Shown here: piece after piece, positions 25,355 through 34,278 of the stretch
How the letters are laid out: each line of letters opens with the position of its first letter
How positions within the stretch are numbered: the stretch's first letter is position 1
From: JAVKFY01 sp040223615
Lineage (GTDB): Bacteria > Pseudomonadota > Alphaproteobacteria > GCA-2731375
NCBI GenBank assembly: GCA_040223615.1
Contig: JAVKFY010000061.1
Coordinates: 62,001-126,000, forward strand
Length of the DNA stretch: 64,000 nt
Direction: 5' to 3'
Notes under the pieces: model-generated
Told to the model about the DNA's origin: nothing
Seen by the model: only the letters and a program-made list of their open reading frames with translations
Databases searched by the model: none
Translations under genes and position numbers: made by a program

Positions 25355-26129
25355 AGCCATAGCGGTCGAGCACGTCGGCGAAACGCTCGTCCAGCGCGGC
25401 GATGGTTTCCGGGCGCAGCTTCCGTTTGTGGTCGCCGGGATGGACCTGGCGCACGTGCTGGTCCGGCCGATCGCTCTCCGGCACGTCGTCCAGCTTCGCC
25501 GCCATCGGCGCCAGCTGCGCGTCGGTCAGCGGCAGGCCGATATGGTCGGCGACCCGACGCGCGAAGGCCGCCTTGTCGTAGATCACGTCCTCGTAACGCA
25601 GCGCCAGCAGGCGGTCCTTGGCCAGATGCCGCTCGTAGGCGACGAAGTCGTCCAGGTACTTGCCCGCCGTTTCCAGCGCCAGGGCGTCGATGTCGAGCCG
25701 CTTGGCGACGGCGCGGCTGGCCTGCAGGTCCGCCGGCCCGCCCTCGACCCGCTGCACCCCGAAATACAGCGACGTCAGCATGTCGCGCGGGTCGCGCACC
25801 AGCAGCACCTGCGGCACACGGTCGAGGATCGGGATCGCGAACTCGGCCGGAATCTGGCGAAAACCGCCATAGCAGTAGCCGGTCGGCAGGAAGATGTCGG
25901 CGGTCTCGGGCGGAATCTCGGCCATCGGCACGCCGCCGTCGTGAAACGACTGCATCACCGGCACGTAGGGCTGCTCGGCCAGCCGGCACATCCAGCGCAC
26001 CATCCGGTTCAACAGGCTGCTGCCGCCCTTGTGCATGCCGAAAACCAGGCTGCTGGGGCGGTCGTTGGTGGCCGGCGGCAGCGTCAGCACGGGCCGCCCG
26101 CCGACGGAGACCAGGGGTGCGTCGGACAT
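25341..26129 (-). CDS. Sulfotransferase
   Basis: A 262-residue PAPS-dependent sulfotransferase. GMHKGGSSLL (31-40) is the 5'-phosphosulfate loop, and QVLLVRDPRDMLTSLYF (about 107-123) is the 3'-phosphate-binding segment. ALRYEDV follows the family pattern. The ATG at 26129 has AAGG upstream; ATG 26159 or TTG 26165 would add 10 to 12 residues. Its 3' end overlaps the Wzm-type permease gene, tying sulfation to export. It diverges from the Wzt ATPase, with 65 bp between. It is less like the sulfotransferases at 11308 and 28862 than those two are to each other. Confidence 0.9.
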   Translation of the reverse strand: MSDAPLVSVGGRPVLTLPPATNDRPSSLVFGMHKGGSSLLNRMVRWMCRLAEQPYVPVMQSFHDGGVPMAEIPPETADIFLPTGYCYGGFRQIPAEFAIPILDRVPQVLLVRDPRDMLTSLYFGVQRVEGGPADLQASRAVAKRLDIDALALETAGKYLDDFVAYERHLAKDRLLALRYEDVIYDKAAFARRVADHIGLPLTDAQLAPMAAKLDDVPESDRPDQHVRQVHPGDHKRKLRPETIAALDERFADVLDRYGYERG

Positions 26130-26194
26130 CGCCGCCTTATGACACCCAGCCTGCGCCATTGGCAACCGATCCGCCGGACCCGTATCGTCGCGCC

Positions 26195-27511
26195 ATGACC
26201 GACTCGCCCGCGATCCAGCTTTCCGGCGTCGCCAAGCACTACGCGCTGCACCGTTCGCCGCGCCAGGCGCTGGCCGAGCACCTGTCGGGACGCACGGGCG
26301 GCCGCGGCCGCGTGCACAAGGCGCTGCAAGGCATCGATCTGACCGTGCCGCGCGGCGAGATGATCGGCGTGCTCGGCCGCAACGGCTCCGGCAAGACCAC
26401 GCTGCTGCAGCTCATCGCCGGCATCCTGCGCCCGACCGAGGGCGAGGTGGCGATCAACGGCAGCCTGGGCGCGATCCTGGAGCTCGGCACCGGCTTCAAT
26501 CCGCAGCTCACCGGGCGCGAGAACATCTTCATCGCCGGCGCCGCGCGCGGCCTGACGAAGGCACAGATCGCCGCCAAGCTGGACGAGATCATCGCCTTCG
26601 CCGACATCGGGCCGTTCATCGACGAGCCGGTCCGGGTCTATTCGTCGGGCATGTTCGTGCGCCTGGCCTTCGCGGTCAGCACCGCGCAGGCGCCGGAGGT
26701 CTTGCTGATCGACGAGGCGCTGGCGGTCGGCGACGTGTTCTTCCGCCAGAAGTGCTACCGCCGCCTGCACGAGCTGCGCGCCGCCGGCACCACCATCGTG
26801 CTGGTCAGCCACGCCATCAAGGACGTGGAGGAACTGTGCGACCGGGCCATCGTGCTGGAACGCGGCCGTATCGTCTTCGACGGCAACCCGGTGCACGCGA
26901 TCCGCGAATACGTCCTGCTGTCGCAGCCGGGCGAGCGCGCCGGTGTCATCGCCGACGCGCCGGACATCTCGCTCGCCCAGGGCACCGGCGAGGCACGCTG
27001 CCTGACGCACGCCGTCACCGACATGGCCGGCCAGCCGTGCCTGAGCTTCCAGCAGGGCGAGCGCGCGCGTTTCACGGTGGCGTTCGAGACGCTGGCCGAC
27101 ATCGAGGTGCCGGTGGTGTCGCTGATGCTGCGCAATGCGCGCGCGATCTTGGTCCACGGCAAGGACACCACGCAGCTCGGCCTGCCGGCACCGCCCGACG
27201 GCGTCGCGGCCGGCGCGCGGATCGCCTCGACCTTCGAGCTGCCGCTCGATCTGGCGCAGGGCGAGTACACGGTGGAGTACGCGCTGGCGACGCTGTCGCC
27301 GGACCTGTGGGCGCGGCGCGACGAGCCGACCGCCGGCGAGCTCGGCCGCCACATGACCCGAGTGCTCTACGTGCATGATTCCCGTGTCCTGCGGGTCGGG
27401 CATGTGCTGGACGGCAGTGCCCGGCGCGCCCGCCACCATGGCCTGGCGGAACTCGGAACCAGCGGCGACCTCACCATCGAGGCCGGCGCGGCACGCGCCG
27501 CCGAGGGCTGA
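26195..27511 (+). CDS. Polysaccharide ABC exporter ATPase with C-terminal glycan-binding domain (Wzt type)
   Basis: A 438-residue protein. Residues 1-245 are the ATPase: Walker A GRNGSGKTT (61-69), the Wzt-type LELGTGFNPQLTGREN, signature YSSGM (149-153), Walker B LLIDEAL (170-176). Residues about 255-420 are a Wzt-C domain (QQGERARFTVAFETLADIEV; VSLMLRNARAILVHGKDT; LDLAQGEYTVEYALATLSPD), which in known systems recognises a modified chain end before export. Partner permease: 24554-25354. A glycosyltransferase follows after a one-base gap. Confidence 0.93.
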   Translation: MTDSPAIQLSGVAKHYALHRSPRQALAEHLSGRTGGRGRVHKALQGIDLTVPRGEMIGVLGRNGSGKTTLLQLIAGILRPTEGEVAINGSLGAILELGTGFNPQLTGRENIFIAGAARGLTKAQIAAKLDEIIAFADIGPFIDEPVRVYSSGMFVRLAFAVSTAQAPEVLLIDEALAVGDVFFRQKCYRRLHELRAAGTTIVLVSHAIKDVEELCDRAIVLERGRIVFDGNPVHAIREYVLLSQPGERAGVIADAPDISLAQGTGEARCLTHAVTDMAGQPCLSFQQGERARFTVAFETLADIEVPVVSLMLRNARAILVHGKDTTQLGLPAPPDGVAAGARIASTFELPLDLAQGEYTVEYALATLSPDLWARRDEPTAGELGRHMTRVLYVHDSRVLRVGHVLDGSARRARHHGLAELGTSGDLTIEAGAARAAEG

Positions 27512-27512
27512 G

Positions 27513-28364
27513 GTGGCCTGCCGCCTCACCATCATCACCCCCTGTTTGAACGCCGCCACCTATATCGCCGAGGCCGTCGACAGCGTCGCCGCGCAACTGC
27601 CCGACGACGGTGAGCATCTGGTGATCGACGGCGCCTCGACCGACGACACGCTCGCTATCCTGGGTCGATATCCGCACCTCGCGGTGATCAGCCATCCCGA
27701 CGACGGCCTCTACCACGCGCTGAACGAGGGCATCGAGCAGGCGCAAGGCGAGATCATCGGCTTCCTCAACGCCGACGACACCTATCCGCCGGGCACGCTG
27801 GCGGCCGTGCTGGAAGCCTTCGATGAAACGCCGGATCTCGACGCCGTCTGCGGCCACGCCGAGACGGTCGAGGATGGCCGCCGCATCCAGTATCGTCGCC
27901 TGAAAACCGAACGCGGCTGGTGGCCGCCGGAACTGATGTTCGGCGCGCCCTGCCTCAACGCCAGGTTCTTTCGCACCAGCTTCGTGCGCGAGGTCGGGCC
28001 GTTCTCGCCGCGTTATCGGCTGGCGGCGGACCGCGAGTGGTTGCTGTCGGCGGCGCGCTCGGTGCGGCGCGCCGGCCATCTCGAACGCCCGACCATCACC
28101 TACCGCGTGCACCCCGGTTCCAAGACACTGGCGCCCGGCGCGGCGGCGCGGCCGGCGATCGTCGCGCAACATCTCGCCATCGCGGAGGACCTGGCGCGCG
28201 GCGACGGCAACAGGGCCGACGCGCGAGCCTGGGCGACGTGGGAGCGCTGGCGGCTCGCCGGCTCGGCCTGGGACAGGCTCGGCGTCGCCTTGCGCAATCC
28301 CGGCGACCTGCGCCGCGCGGTGCAGCTCAAGCGCGAGGTACGCTCACTCGTCGAACTCGACTGA
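27513..28364 (+). CDS. Family 2 glycosyltransferase
   Basis: A 283-residue GT-A enzyme. CRLTIITPCLNAATYIAEAV and HLVIDGASTDDTL form the donor-binding region, GEIIGFLNADDTYPPG carries the DXD-like metal site, and RLAADREWLL is the catalytic-base region. It begins at the GTG (27513) just after the Wzt stop; the frame is open further back but only inside that gene. Its 3' end overlaps the convergent Wzt-C-like gene by 21 bp. Sequence resembles WcaA/colanic-type transferases in general form; no specific sugar can be named. Confidence 0.9.
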   Translation: MACRLTIITPCLNAATYIAEAVDSVAAQLPDDGEHLVIDGASTDDTLAILGRYPHLAVISHPDDGLYHALNEGIEQAQGEIIGFLNADDTYPPGTLAAVLEAFDETPDLDAVCGHAETVEDGRRIQYRRLKTERGWWPPELMFGAPCLNARFFRTSFVREVGPFSPRYRLAADREWLLSAARSVRRAGHLERPTITYRVHPGSKTLAPGAAARPAIVAQHLAIAEDLARGDGNRADARAWATWERWRLAGSAWDRLGVALRNPGDLRRAVQLKREVRSLVELD

Positions 28365-28865
28365 AGTCGTGGCCGAGCCGGCCAGGCCGACCAGCCCGTA
28401 GTGGTCGAGCTTGCCGCGCCGGTGCGACAGCACCGTCAGTGCCAGCGGCGCCTCCAGCCGGCAATGCTCGGTGACGTGGGCGAAGAACTCGTCATGGCCG
28501 ACCGACGCGTCGCGATAGGCCACGTCGAGCGCCACCGTGGCCATGGCAACGATGATGGCATAGTCGCCCGGCAGCACATCCAGCGTCAGCCGGTGCCGGA
28601 AGGTGACGCGCCCGCCGGCGCGCAGGGCCGGCGCGAGTTGCGTTTCGTGCAAGTATGTCGAGGTGCCGTGCAGCATGCTGCCGGTCGCGTCGCGCAGCTC
28701 CAGGCCGGAGCCGGGATGACCGAGGTCGGCCAGCGCCTCGAACGTCGCCACGACCTCGATCGCCTGGCCTTGGCTGGCGACCAGCAGGTCGGCGCCGTCG
28801 ACATCGCGTAGCCCGGCGTCCAGCAGCCGCGCCTTGCCGTCGGAGAGTTGCGCCGGTGCGCTCAT
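28344..28865 (-). CDS. Free-standing Wzt-C-like glycan-binding domain protein
   Basis: A 173-residue protein that is essentially one beta-sandwich like the C-terminal domain of Wzt: SQGQAIEVVATFEALADLGH, GLELRDATGSMLHGTSTY, RLTLDVLPGDYAIIVAMATV. It has no ATPase, signal peptide or membrane segment, so it should be cytoplasmic. The ATG at 28865 overlaps the stop of the sulfotransferase (28862-29656), so the pair is co-translated. This mirrors 10106-11311, where the same kind of domain is fused to a sulfotransferase. It may present the glycan to the sulfotransferase or to the exporter; that is inference. Confidence 0.75.
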   Translation of the reverse strand: MSAPAQLSDGKARLLDAGLRDVDGADLLVASQGQAIEVVATFEALADLGHPGSGLELRDATGSMLHGTSTYLHETQLAPALRAGGRVTFRHRLTLDVLPGDYAIIVAMATVALDVAYRDASVGHDEFFAHVTEHCRLEAPLALTVLSHRRGKLDHYGLVGLAGSATTSVEFDE

Positions 28866-29656
28866 GCGCGTGCCGCCGCGCGTTCGTAGACCGCGCCCGC
28901 CACGGCCTCGATCTCGGCCAGCGTTTCCGGCGCTAGCGCCGCCGCGCCGGCGCCAACCTTTCCCTCGTTGACCAATGTCGGCAGCGCCGCCAGCCTGGGA
29001 TCGACCGCGCGATGACGCCGCTCCCAGTCCCGGCGCCGGTCGATGCGCTGCCGCTCGATCGCCGCCGCGGTCTCCGCCGCCGTCGCCGCGATGCCGAGGA
29101 AGTCGAGCACGCGCGCCAGTGCCTTGCCCGTATCGGCCACCATCGCCTCGAAGGTTACGAACAGCGCCCGTCCTGGCGGCAGGGCCAGGTAGCCGTCCAC
29201 GAAGCTCGCCCAAGCAGCCGCCTGACCCTGACAGAACGCCTCGACGCCATCGCGGGTCGCGCCATCGCCATGCTCGGCCTGGAACCGGAAGTGCGAGGCC
29301 AGCGCGTCGGCCGGCCGCCGCACCAGACAGATCGTCCGCTCGGTCAGGTCGGCGAACGGCTCGTGCGTCTTCACCACCAGGAACGGCAGGTCGATGGCCG
29401 GCACGGTCGCCGCGTGCCGGTAGGTTCGCGCCAGGTCGTTGCGATAGATGCCCGGGACCACGGCCGAGATATGCAGTGCCGGCTCGCCGCCGGGGAAATC
29501 CGCGCCTGCGCGCTGCAGCATTACGTCGGCCAGCATCAGCCGCAGCCAGTCGTTGCCTGAGCGCGGATACGAGGCCAACAGCACGTCCTCGCGCCGCAGC
29601 AGCGCCTGGTTTCGGCGCAGCCGGTCGTTCGCCGCGGCCTGAGTACAACTACTCAT
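28862..29656 (-). CDS. Sulfotransferase
   Basis: A 264-residue PAPS-dependent sulfotransferase and paralogue of 11308-12153. ASYPRSGNDW (28-37) is the 5'-phosphosulfate loop; ICLVRRPADALASHF (about 109-123) is the 3'-phosphate segment; PGIYRNDLARTY and LVVKTHEPF are shared with the paralogue. I use the ATG at 29656; the frame is open to 29944 but gives no family-like sequence. It is translationally coupled to the Wzt-C-like gene. Acceptor unknown, probably the exported glycan. Confidence 0.88.
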   Translation of the reverse strand: MSSCTQAAANDRLRRNQALLRREDVLLASYPRSGNDWLRLMLADVMLQRAGADFPGGEPALHISAVVPGIYRNDLARTYRHAATVPAIDLPFLVVKTHEPFADLTERTICLVRRPADALASHFRFQAEHGDGATRDGVEAFCQGQAAAWASFVDGYLALPPGRALFVTFEAMVADTGKALARVLDFLGIAATAAETAAAIERQRIDRRRDWERRHRAVDPRLAALPTLVNEGKVGAGAAALAPETLAEIEAVAGAVYERAAARA

Positions 29657-29735
29657 CTGTCCCAAATTCGCACGACTTGCCTCGACTCCGCCTGCCCCAA
29701 CCGCCATCCTGCCGCAAAAGCGAGGGCGCCAAAAC

Positions 29736-31034
29736 ATGGAAGGCCACTCGGTCATGGGTAGCAGCACCGTCGTCTCCGCGTTTACCGACACCGGCCGTTC
29801 GTGGCCGTCGGGCACGATCACCTGGGCAGTCGGCACCACCGCGAACTTCAGCTCGCGCACGACCTTCGACAACGTGCTGCCGGCGAACTTCGTGCCGATC
29901 GCGCAGATGGCCTTCGACGCCTGGCAGGCGGTCGCCGACGTCACCTTTCAGCGCGTCAACGACGCCAGCAGCGTCGACATCCGGCTCGGCTTCGTCGACA
30001 GCATCGACGGCCCCGGCGGCACCGGCGCCACCACCGCCAGCGCCGGCTTCCCGACCATCACCCGGGCCGACATCCGCTTCGACGACAGCGAGACGTTCGT
30101 CACCGGCGAGAACGGCGATGCCGGCTCCAACTACAGCTTCTTCCACTTCGCGCTGCACGAGATCGGCCACGCGCTGGGCCTCGGCCACGAGGACGACACC
30201 TCGGCGATCATGAACACTACGATCGACCAGACGCTGGCCGGCCTGACCGCCGACGACATCGCCGGCATCCGGTCGATCTACGGCGCCGCCAACGGCAGCG
30301 GCGGTGGCGGCGCCGACACCGACGATCAGCGCGTCGGCGACGACAGCCTGGACGACACGATCGACACCGGCGGCGGCGACGACACGCTCTACGGCCTGGG
30401 CGGCGACGACACCCTGGCCGGCGGCGACGGCAACGATTCGATATTCGGCAACCGCGGCCTGGATTCGCTGACCGGCGGCGCCGGCGACGACACGCTGCGC
30501 GGCCAGTTCGACATCGATTTGCTGTTCGGCGGCGCCGGCAACGACCAGCTCTTCGGCGGCGCCGGCAACGACACCGTGTCCGGCGGCGATGGCGCCGATA
30601 TTCCCGGCGGCAACTCCGGCAACGACAACGTGTCCGGCGGCGCCGGCAACGACACCGTGCGCGGCCAGGGCGGCAACGACACGCTGAACGGCGACGACGG
30701 CAACGACACCCTCGTCGGCCACGCCGGTCAGGATTTCCTGAACGGCGGTGCCGGCGCCGACATCCTGATCGGCGGCCCCGGCAACGACACCCTGACCGGC
30801 GGCAGCGGCGTCGACGTCTTCGTCTTCGCCGCCACCCAGGGCGCCGACACCGTGACCGACTTCGACGACGGCACCGATGTCATCAACCTGATCGGCGCCA
30901 GCTTCGCCGACGTCGACATCGTCGACACCGGCGGCGGCGCGCTGGTGACCTTCGAGGACACGCCAACCACCGCGATCACCCTGACCGGACTCAACGCCAA
31001 TATGCTAAGCTCCGCCGACTTCGCCTTTACCTGA
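29736..31034 (+). CDS. Serralysin-like metzincin protease with RTX repeats
   Basis: A 432-residue secreted zinc protease candidate. Residues about 10-185 form a matrixin/M10 domain with HEIGHALGLGH (zinc ligands H141, H145, H151) and the Met-turn AIMNTT (M159). The region after GSGGGGADTDDQ (about 190-345) has RTX nonapeptides that bind calcium. The last 75 residues end ANMLSSADFAFT, a DFxF-type type I secretion signal. There is no Sec signal and no obvious propeptide. It heads a tandem set of three; the exporter at 6950-10046 is the likely route. An internal ATG at 29754 is an alternative start. Confidence 0.93.
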   Translation: MEGHSVMGSSTVVSAFTDTGRSWPSGTITWAVGTTANFSSRTTFDNVLPANFVPIAQMAFDAWQAVADVTFQRVNDASSVDIRLGFVDSIDGPGGTGATTASAGFPTITRADIRFDDSETFVTGENGDAGSNYSFFHFALHEIGHALGLGHEDDTSAIMNTTIDQTLAGLTADDIAGIRSIYGAANGSGGGGADTDDQRVGDDSLDDTIDTGGGDDTLYGLGGDDTLAGGDGNDSIFGNRGLDSLTGGAGDDTLRGQFDIDLLFGGAGNDQLFGGAGNDTVSGGDGADIPGGNSGNDNVSGGAGNDTVRGQGGNDTLNGDDGNDTLVGHAGQDFLNGGAGADILIGGPGNDTLTGGSGVDVFVFAATQGADTVTDFDDGTDVINLIGASFADVDIVDTGGGALVTFEDTPTTAITLTGLNANMLSSADFAFT

Positions 31035-31072
31035 GCTGAGCGGCCGCCGGGCCGCCGGGATGCGTTGCGCCC

Positions 31073-32341
31073 ATGTCCGCCAATGCCGACGCCGGTGTCG
31101 TGGTTTCCGCCTTCGTCACCAACAGCCGTGCCTGGCCGGCCAACACGGTGATCACCTGGTCGCTGGCGGCGTTCAACTTCGACGACCGCGTACAGTTCGA
31201 CACCCAGCTGCCCTCGGAGTGGCAGCCGGCGATCGCGCAGGCCTTCGATGCCTGGACCGCGGTCGCCAACCTGCAATTCCTGCAGGTCGACGACGGCGCC
31301 GACGTCGGCATCCGCCTGGGCGGTATCGACAACCTGGACGGACCGAGCGGCACGCTGGCGGAGACGCTGACCACCTTCATCGCCACGGAAATCCAGAAAG
31401 CGGACATCTCGTTCGACCTGATCGAGGATTTCACGCCGTTCGGCGCCGGCGGCACCACGTCCGTCTTCACCACTGCGCTGCACGAGATCGGCCACGCGCT
31501 GGGCCTGGCGCACGAGGACGACGTGCCGGCGATCATGAACACGTTCGCCGACCCCGCCATCCAGGCGCTGACCGCCGACGACATCGCCGGCATCCAGTCG
31601 ATCTATGGCGCCGCCATCGGCGGCACCGACGACCAGCTGGTCGGCGACGATGCCGTCGATGACGTTATCGGCGGCGGCGGCGGCGACGACTCGATTTACG
31701 GCCTGGGTGGCGGCGACTCGCTGACCGGCGGCAGCGGCGACGATTCCCTGTTCGGCAATCGCGGCCTCGACAATCTCAGCGGCGGTGCCGGCGCCGACAC
31801 CATGCGCGGCCAGTTCGACAACGACCAGCTCAGCGGCGGTGACGACAACGACCTGCTGTTCGGCGGCGCCGGGGAGGATACCGTCAACGGCGACGGCGGC
31901 AACGACGTCGCCAACGGTAATTCCGGCGACGACATGGTGTTCGGCGGCGACGGCGCCGATACCGTACGCGGCCAGGGCGGTTTCGATTCCGTGTTCGGCG
32001 GCGCCGGCGACGACCTGCTGGTCGGCCATGCCGGCTTCGACACGCTGGACGGCGGCGCCGGCAATGACGTCTTCATCGGCGGCCCCGGCAACGACTCGAT
32101 GATCGGCGGCACCGGCCTCGATTTCTTCGCCTTCAGCGCCGATCAGGGCAGCGACACCATCGCCGACTTCACTCCGGGGACGGACACCATCAACATCATC
32201 GGCGCCGGTCTCGACGACGTCCGCCTGAGCGATGGCTTCAATCAGGTCACCGTCACCTTCCAGGACACGCCGACCACCGCGATCACGCTGATCGGCGTCT
32301 CCGCAGCCGTGCTATCGTCCACCGACTTCGTCTTCTCGTAG
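31073..32341 (+). CDS. Serralysin-like metzincin protease with RTX repeats
   Basis: A 422-residue paralogue of the preceding gene. The M10-like domain has HEIGHALGLAH (H137, H141, H147) and Met-turn AIMNTF (M155). RTX repeats follow from about residue 188, with the same irregular landmarks as its neighbours (RGQFDND, RGQGGFD, VGHAGFD, IGGPGND). The C-terminus AAVLSSTDFVFS fits a type I secretion signal. It starts 38 bp after the previous stop and ends two bases before the next start. Both zinc and Met-turn residues are present, so it should be active. Confidence 0.93.
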   Translation: MSANADAGVVVSAFVTNSRAWPANTVITWSLAAFNFDDRVQFDTQLPSEWQPAIAQAFDAWTAVANLQFLQVDDGADVGIRLGGIDNLDGPSGTLAETLTTFIATEIQKADISFDLIEDFTPFGAGGTTSVFTTALHEIGHALGLAHEDDVPAIMNTFADPAIQALTADDIAGIQSIYGAAIGGTDDQLVGDDAVDDVIGGGGGDDSIYGLGGGDSLTGGSGDDSLFGNRGLDNLSGGAGADTMRGQFDNDQLSGGDDNDLLFGGAGEDTVNGDGGNDVANGNSGDDMVFGGDGADTVRGQGGFDSVFGGAGDDLLVGHAGFDTLDGGAGNDVFIGGPGNDSMIGGTGLDFFAFSADQGSDTIADFTPGTDTINIIGAGLDDVRLSDGFNQVTVTFQDTPTTAITLIGVSAAVLSSTDFVFS

Positions 32342-32342
32342 T

Positions 32343-33641
32343 GTGGATCGCAGCGCCCTGCAGAACATCGCGCCCAGCACGGTCAGCGAGGCCTTCCAGG
32401 CCAGCGGGTTTCGCTGGCGGCCGGGCGAGGCCATCACCTGGACCGTTTCCGGCGGTGGCGTCGACGGCCGCCAGACGTTCGACACCGTGCTGGACGGCGA
32501 CTGGCTGCCGGTGATCCAGCAGGCCTTCGATACCTGGGCGGCGACCGCGAACCTCTCGTTCCAGTTCGTCGCCACCGACGCGGCCGGCGTCGACATCCGG
32601 CTGGGCGGCATCGCCGAACTGGACGGTCCCGGCAACGTGCTGGCGCTGAGCATGGTGAGCTTCCTGGGCGACGATATCCAGTTCGCCGACATCCAGTTCG
32701 ACCTGGCCGAGGACTTCACGCTGTTCGGCGTCTCCGACTCGATCTCGGTCTTCGCCACCACGCTGCATGAGCTCGGCCACGCGCTCGGCCTCAACCACGA
32801 GGACCGGGTCGACGCTCTGTTGAACGCGAACTATGACCAGGACATCCAGACCCTGCTGCCCGACGACCGCGCCGCGATCCGGGCGATCTACGGCGCGCCG
32901 GGCGAACCGACCCCGCCGGTGCCGGCCAACAACGACGACGGCACGCTGGTCGCCACATCGGCCGCCGACAGCGTGTCCACCGGCGACAGCGGTGTCCGGG
33001 TTTTCGGCCTCGGCGGCGCCGACACCATCGACGGCGGCGCCGGCGACGATACCCTGGCCGGCAGCCGTGGCTTCGATCTGCTGCGCGGCGGTCCTGGCGA
33101 CGACCTTGTCCGCGGCCAGTTCGGCGACGACAACGTCCGCGGCGAGGAAGGCGACGATACGGTCATCGGCGGCGCCGGCAACGACACCCTTGTCGGCTCC
33201 AATGGCGCCGACCTGCTGTCCGGACAGAGCGGCAACGACACCCTTCTCGGCGAAGTCGGCTCCGACACGTTACGCGGCGGCGGCGGCGGCGACAGCCTGT
33301 TCGGCGGCCCCGAAGACGACCTGCTCGTCGGCCATGCCGGCGACGACACCATCATCGGCGGGGCCGGGGTGGACACGCTGATCGGCGGCCCCGGCAACGA
33401 CTCGCTGATCGGCGGTGACCCCGCCAACTTCTTCGTGACGACGCCGGGACATGGCGACGATACAGTCTTGGGGTTCGAAGACGGCATCGACCGGATCAGC
33501 CTGGTCGGCATTGCCGGTTTCGACGATGTCGTCGTGTCACAAGATGGCGATCACGCCACGGTAACGGCCGATGGCCTCAGCCTGACATTGATACGGTTCC
33601 CGGCCGCCGACCTGAGCGCCGACGACTTCATCTTTTCCTAG
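32343..33641 (+). CDS. Metzincin-like RTX protein lacking the Met-turn methionine
   Basis: A 432-residue third paralogue beginning at the GTG two bases after the previous stop. The zinc motif HELGHALGLNH is intact (H142, H146, H152). At the Met-turn the sequence reads VDALLNANYD, with Leu160 where the two siblings have Met. RTX repeats and the C-terminal DFIFS end are preserved, so secretion is expected. Met-turn replacements in metzincins lower stability or activity but do not always abolish it. It may be a weakened protease, a binding protein, or an enzyme with shifted specificity. Confidence 0.9.
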   Translation: MDRSALQNIAPSTVSEAFQASGFRWRPGEAITWTVSGGGVDGRQTFDTVLDGDWLPVIQQAFDTWAATANLSFQFVATDAAGVDIRLGGIAELDGPGNVLALSMVSFLGDDIQFADIQFDLAEDFTLFGVSDSISVFATTLHELGHALGLNHEDRVDALLNANYDQDIQTLLPDDRAAIRAIYGAPGEPTPPVPANNDDGTLVATSAADSVSTGDSGVRVFGLGGADTIDGGAGDDTLAGSRGFDLLRGGPGDDLVRGQFGDDNVRGEEGDDTVIGGAGNDTLVGSNGADLLSGQSGNDTLLGEVGSDTLRGGGGGDSLFGGPEDDLLVGHAGDDTIIGGAGVDTLIGGPGNDSLIGGDPANFFVTTPGHGDDTVLGFEDGIDRISLVGIAGFDDVVVSQDGDHATVTADGLSLTLIRFPAADLSADDFIFS

Positions 33642-33663
33642 GGCGCGAAAGGGAGCGCAAGCC

Positions 33664-34122
33664 ATGTCCGCCGAAGCCAACCTGAAGCAACACGGTATCG
33701 AACTGCCGCCGGCGCCGGACCCGGCCGGCAACTACGTGCGCGCGGTGCGCAGCGGCAACCTGGTGTTCATGGCCGGCGCCGGGCCGACCCGGGCCGACGG
33801 CAGCCGCATCTCCGGCAAGGTGCCGAGCCAGATCGACATTCCCAAGGCGCAGGAGGCGGCGCGCCTGACCGGCCTGAACCTGCTGGCCAGCCTGCGCGGC
33901 GAGCTCGGCAGCCTGGACAAGGTCAAGCGCATCGTGAAGGTGTTCGGCATGGTCAACGCCGACCCCGACTTCGAAAATCACCCGACGGTGATCAACGGCT
34001 TCTCCGACCTGATGGTCGAAGTGTTCGGCGACAAGGGCCGCCACGCGCGCTCCGCCGTCGGCCTCGGCTCGCTGCCGTTCCAGATCGCCGTCGAGATCGA
34101 GATGGTGGTCGAGGTCGAGTAG
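33664..34122 (+). CDS. RidA/YjgF family protein
   Basis: A 152-residue protein of the RidA/UK114 superfamily, of the longer chorismate-mutase-like branch. Members deaminate reactive enamine/imine intermediates or act on related small molecules. Visible features are NYVRAVRSGNLVFMAGAGPT, the central helices around LASLRGELGSLDKVKRIVKV, and the C-terminal strand FQIAVEIEMVVEVE. The usual catalytic Arg of canonical RidA (in the C-terminal RxxV strand) is not obvious, so hydrolase activity is uncertain. GGGAG precedes the ATG. It stands alone between the RTX genes and a repeat-rich gap. Confidence 0.85.
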   Translation: MSAEANLKQHGIELPPAPDPAGNYVRAVRSGNLVFMAGAGPTRADGSRISGKVPSQIDIPKAQEAARLTGLNLLASLRGELGSLDKVKRIVKVFGMVNADPDFENHPTVINGFSDLMVEVFGDKGRHARSAVGLGSLPFQIAVEIEMVVEVE

Positions 34123-34278
34123 CGCACGCCGCAACGGAGATGGCCGGGTCGAGCCCACAGGTGTCCGGTTGAGCTTGCGGTGATTGTCCGTTTCCTTGTT
34201 GCCGCTCAGGCGGTTGCATCGCTTCGGGCGGCACCGGACGGAAGGACCGCAACCGATTGGTCCAGCTTCCGGACGTGG

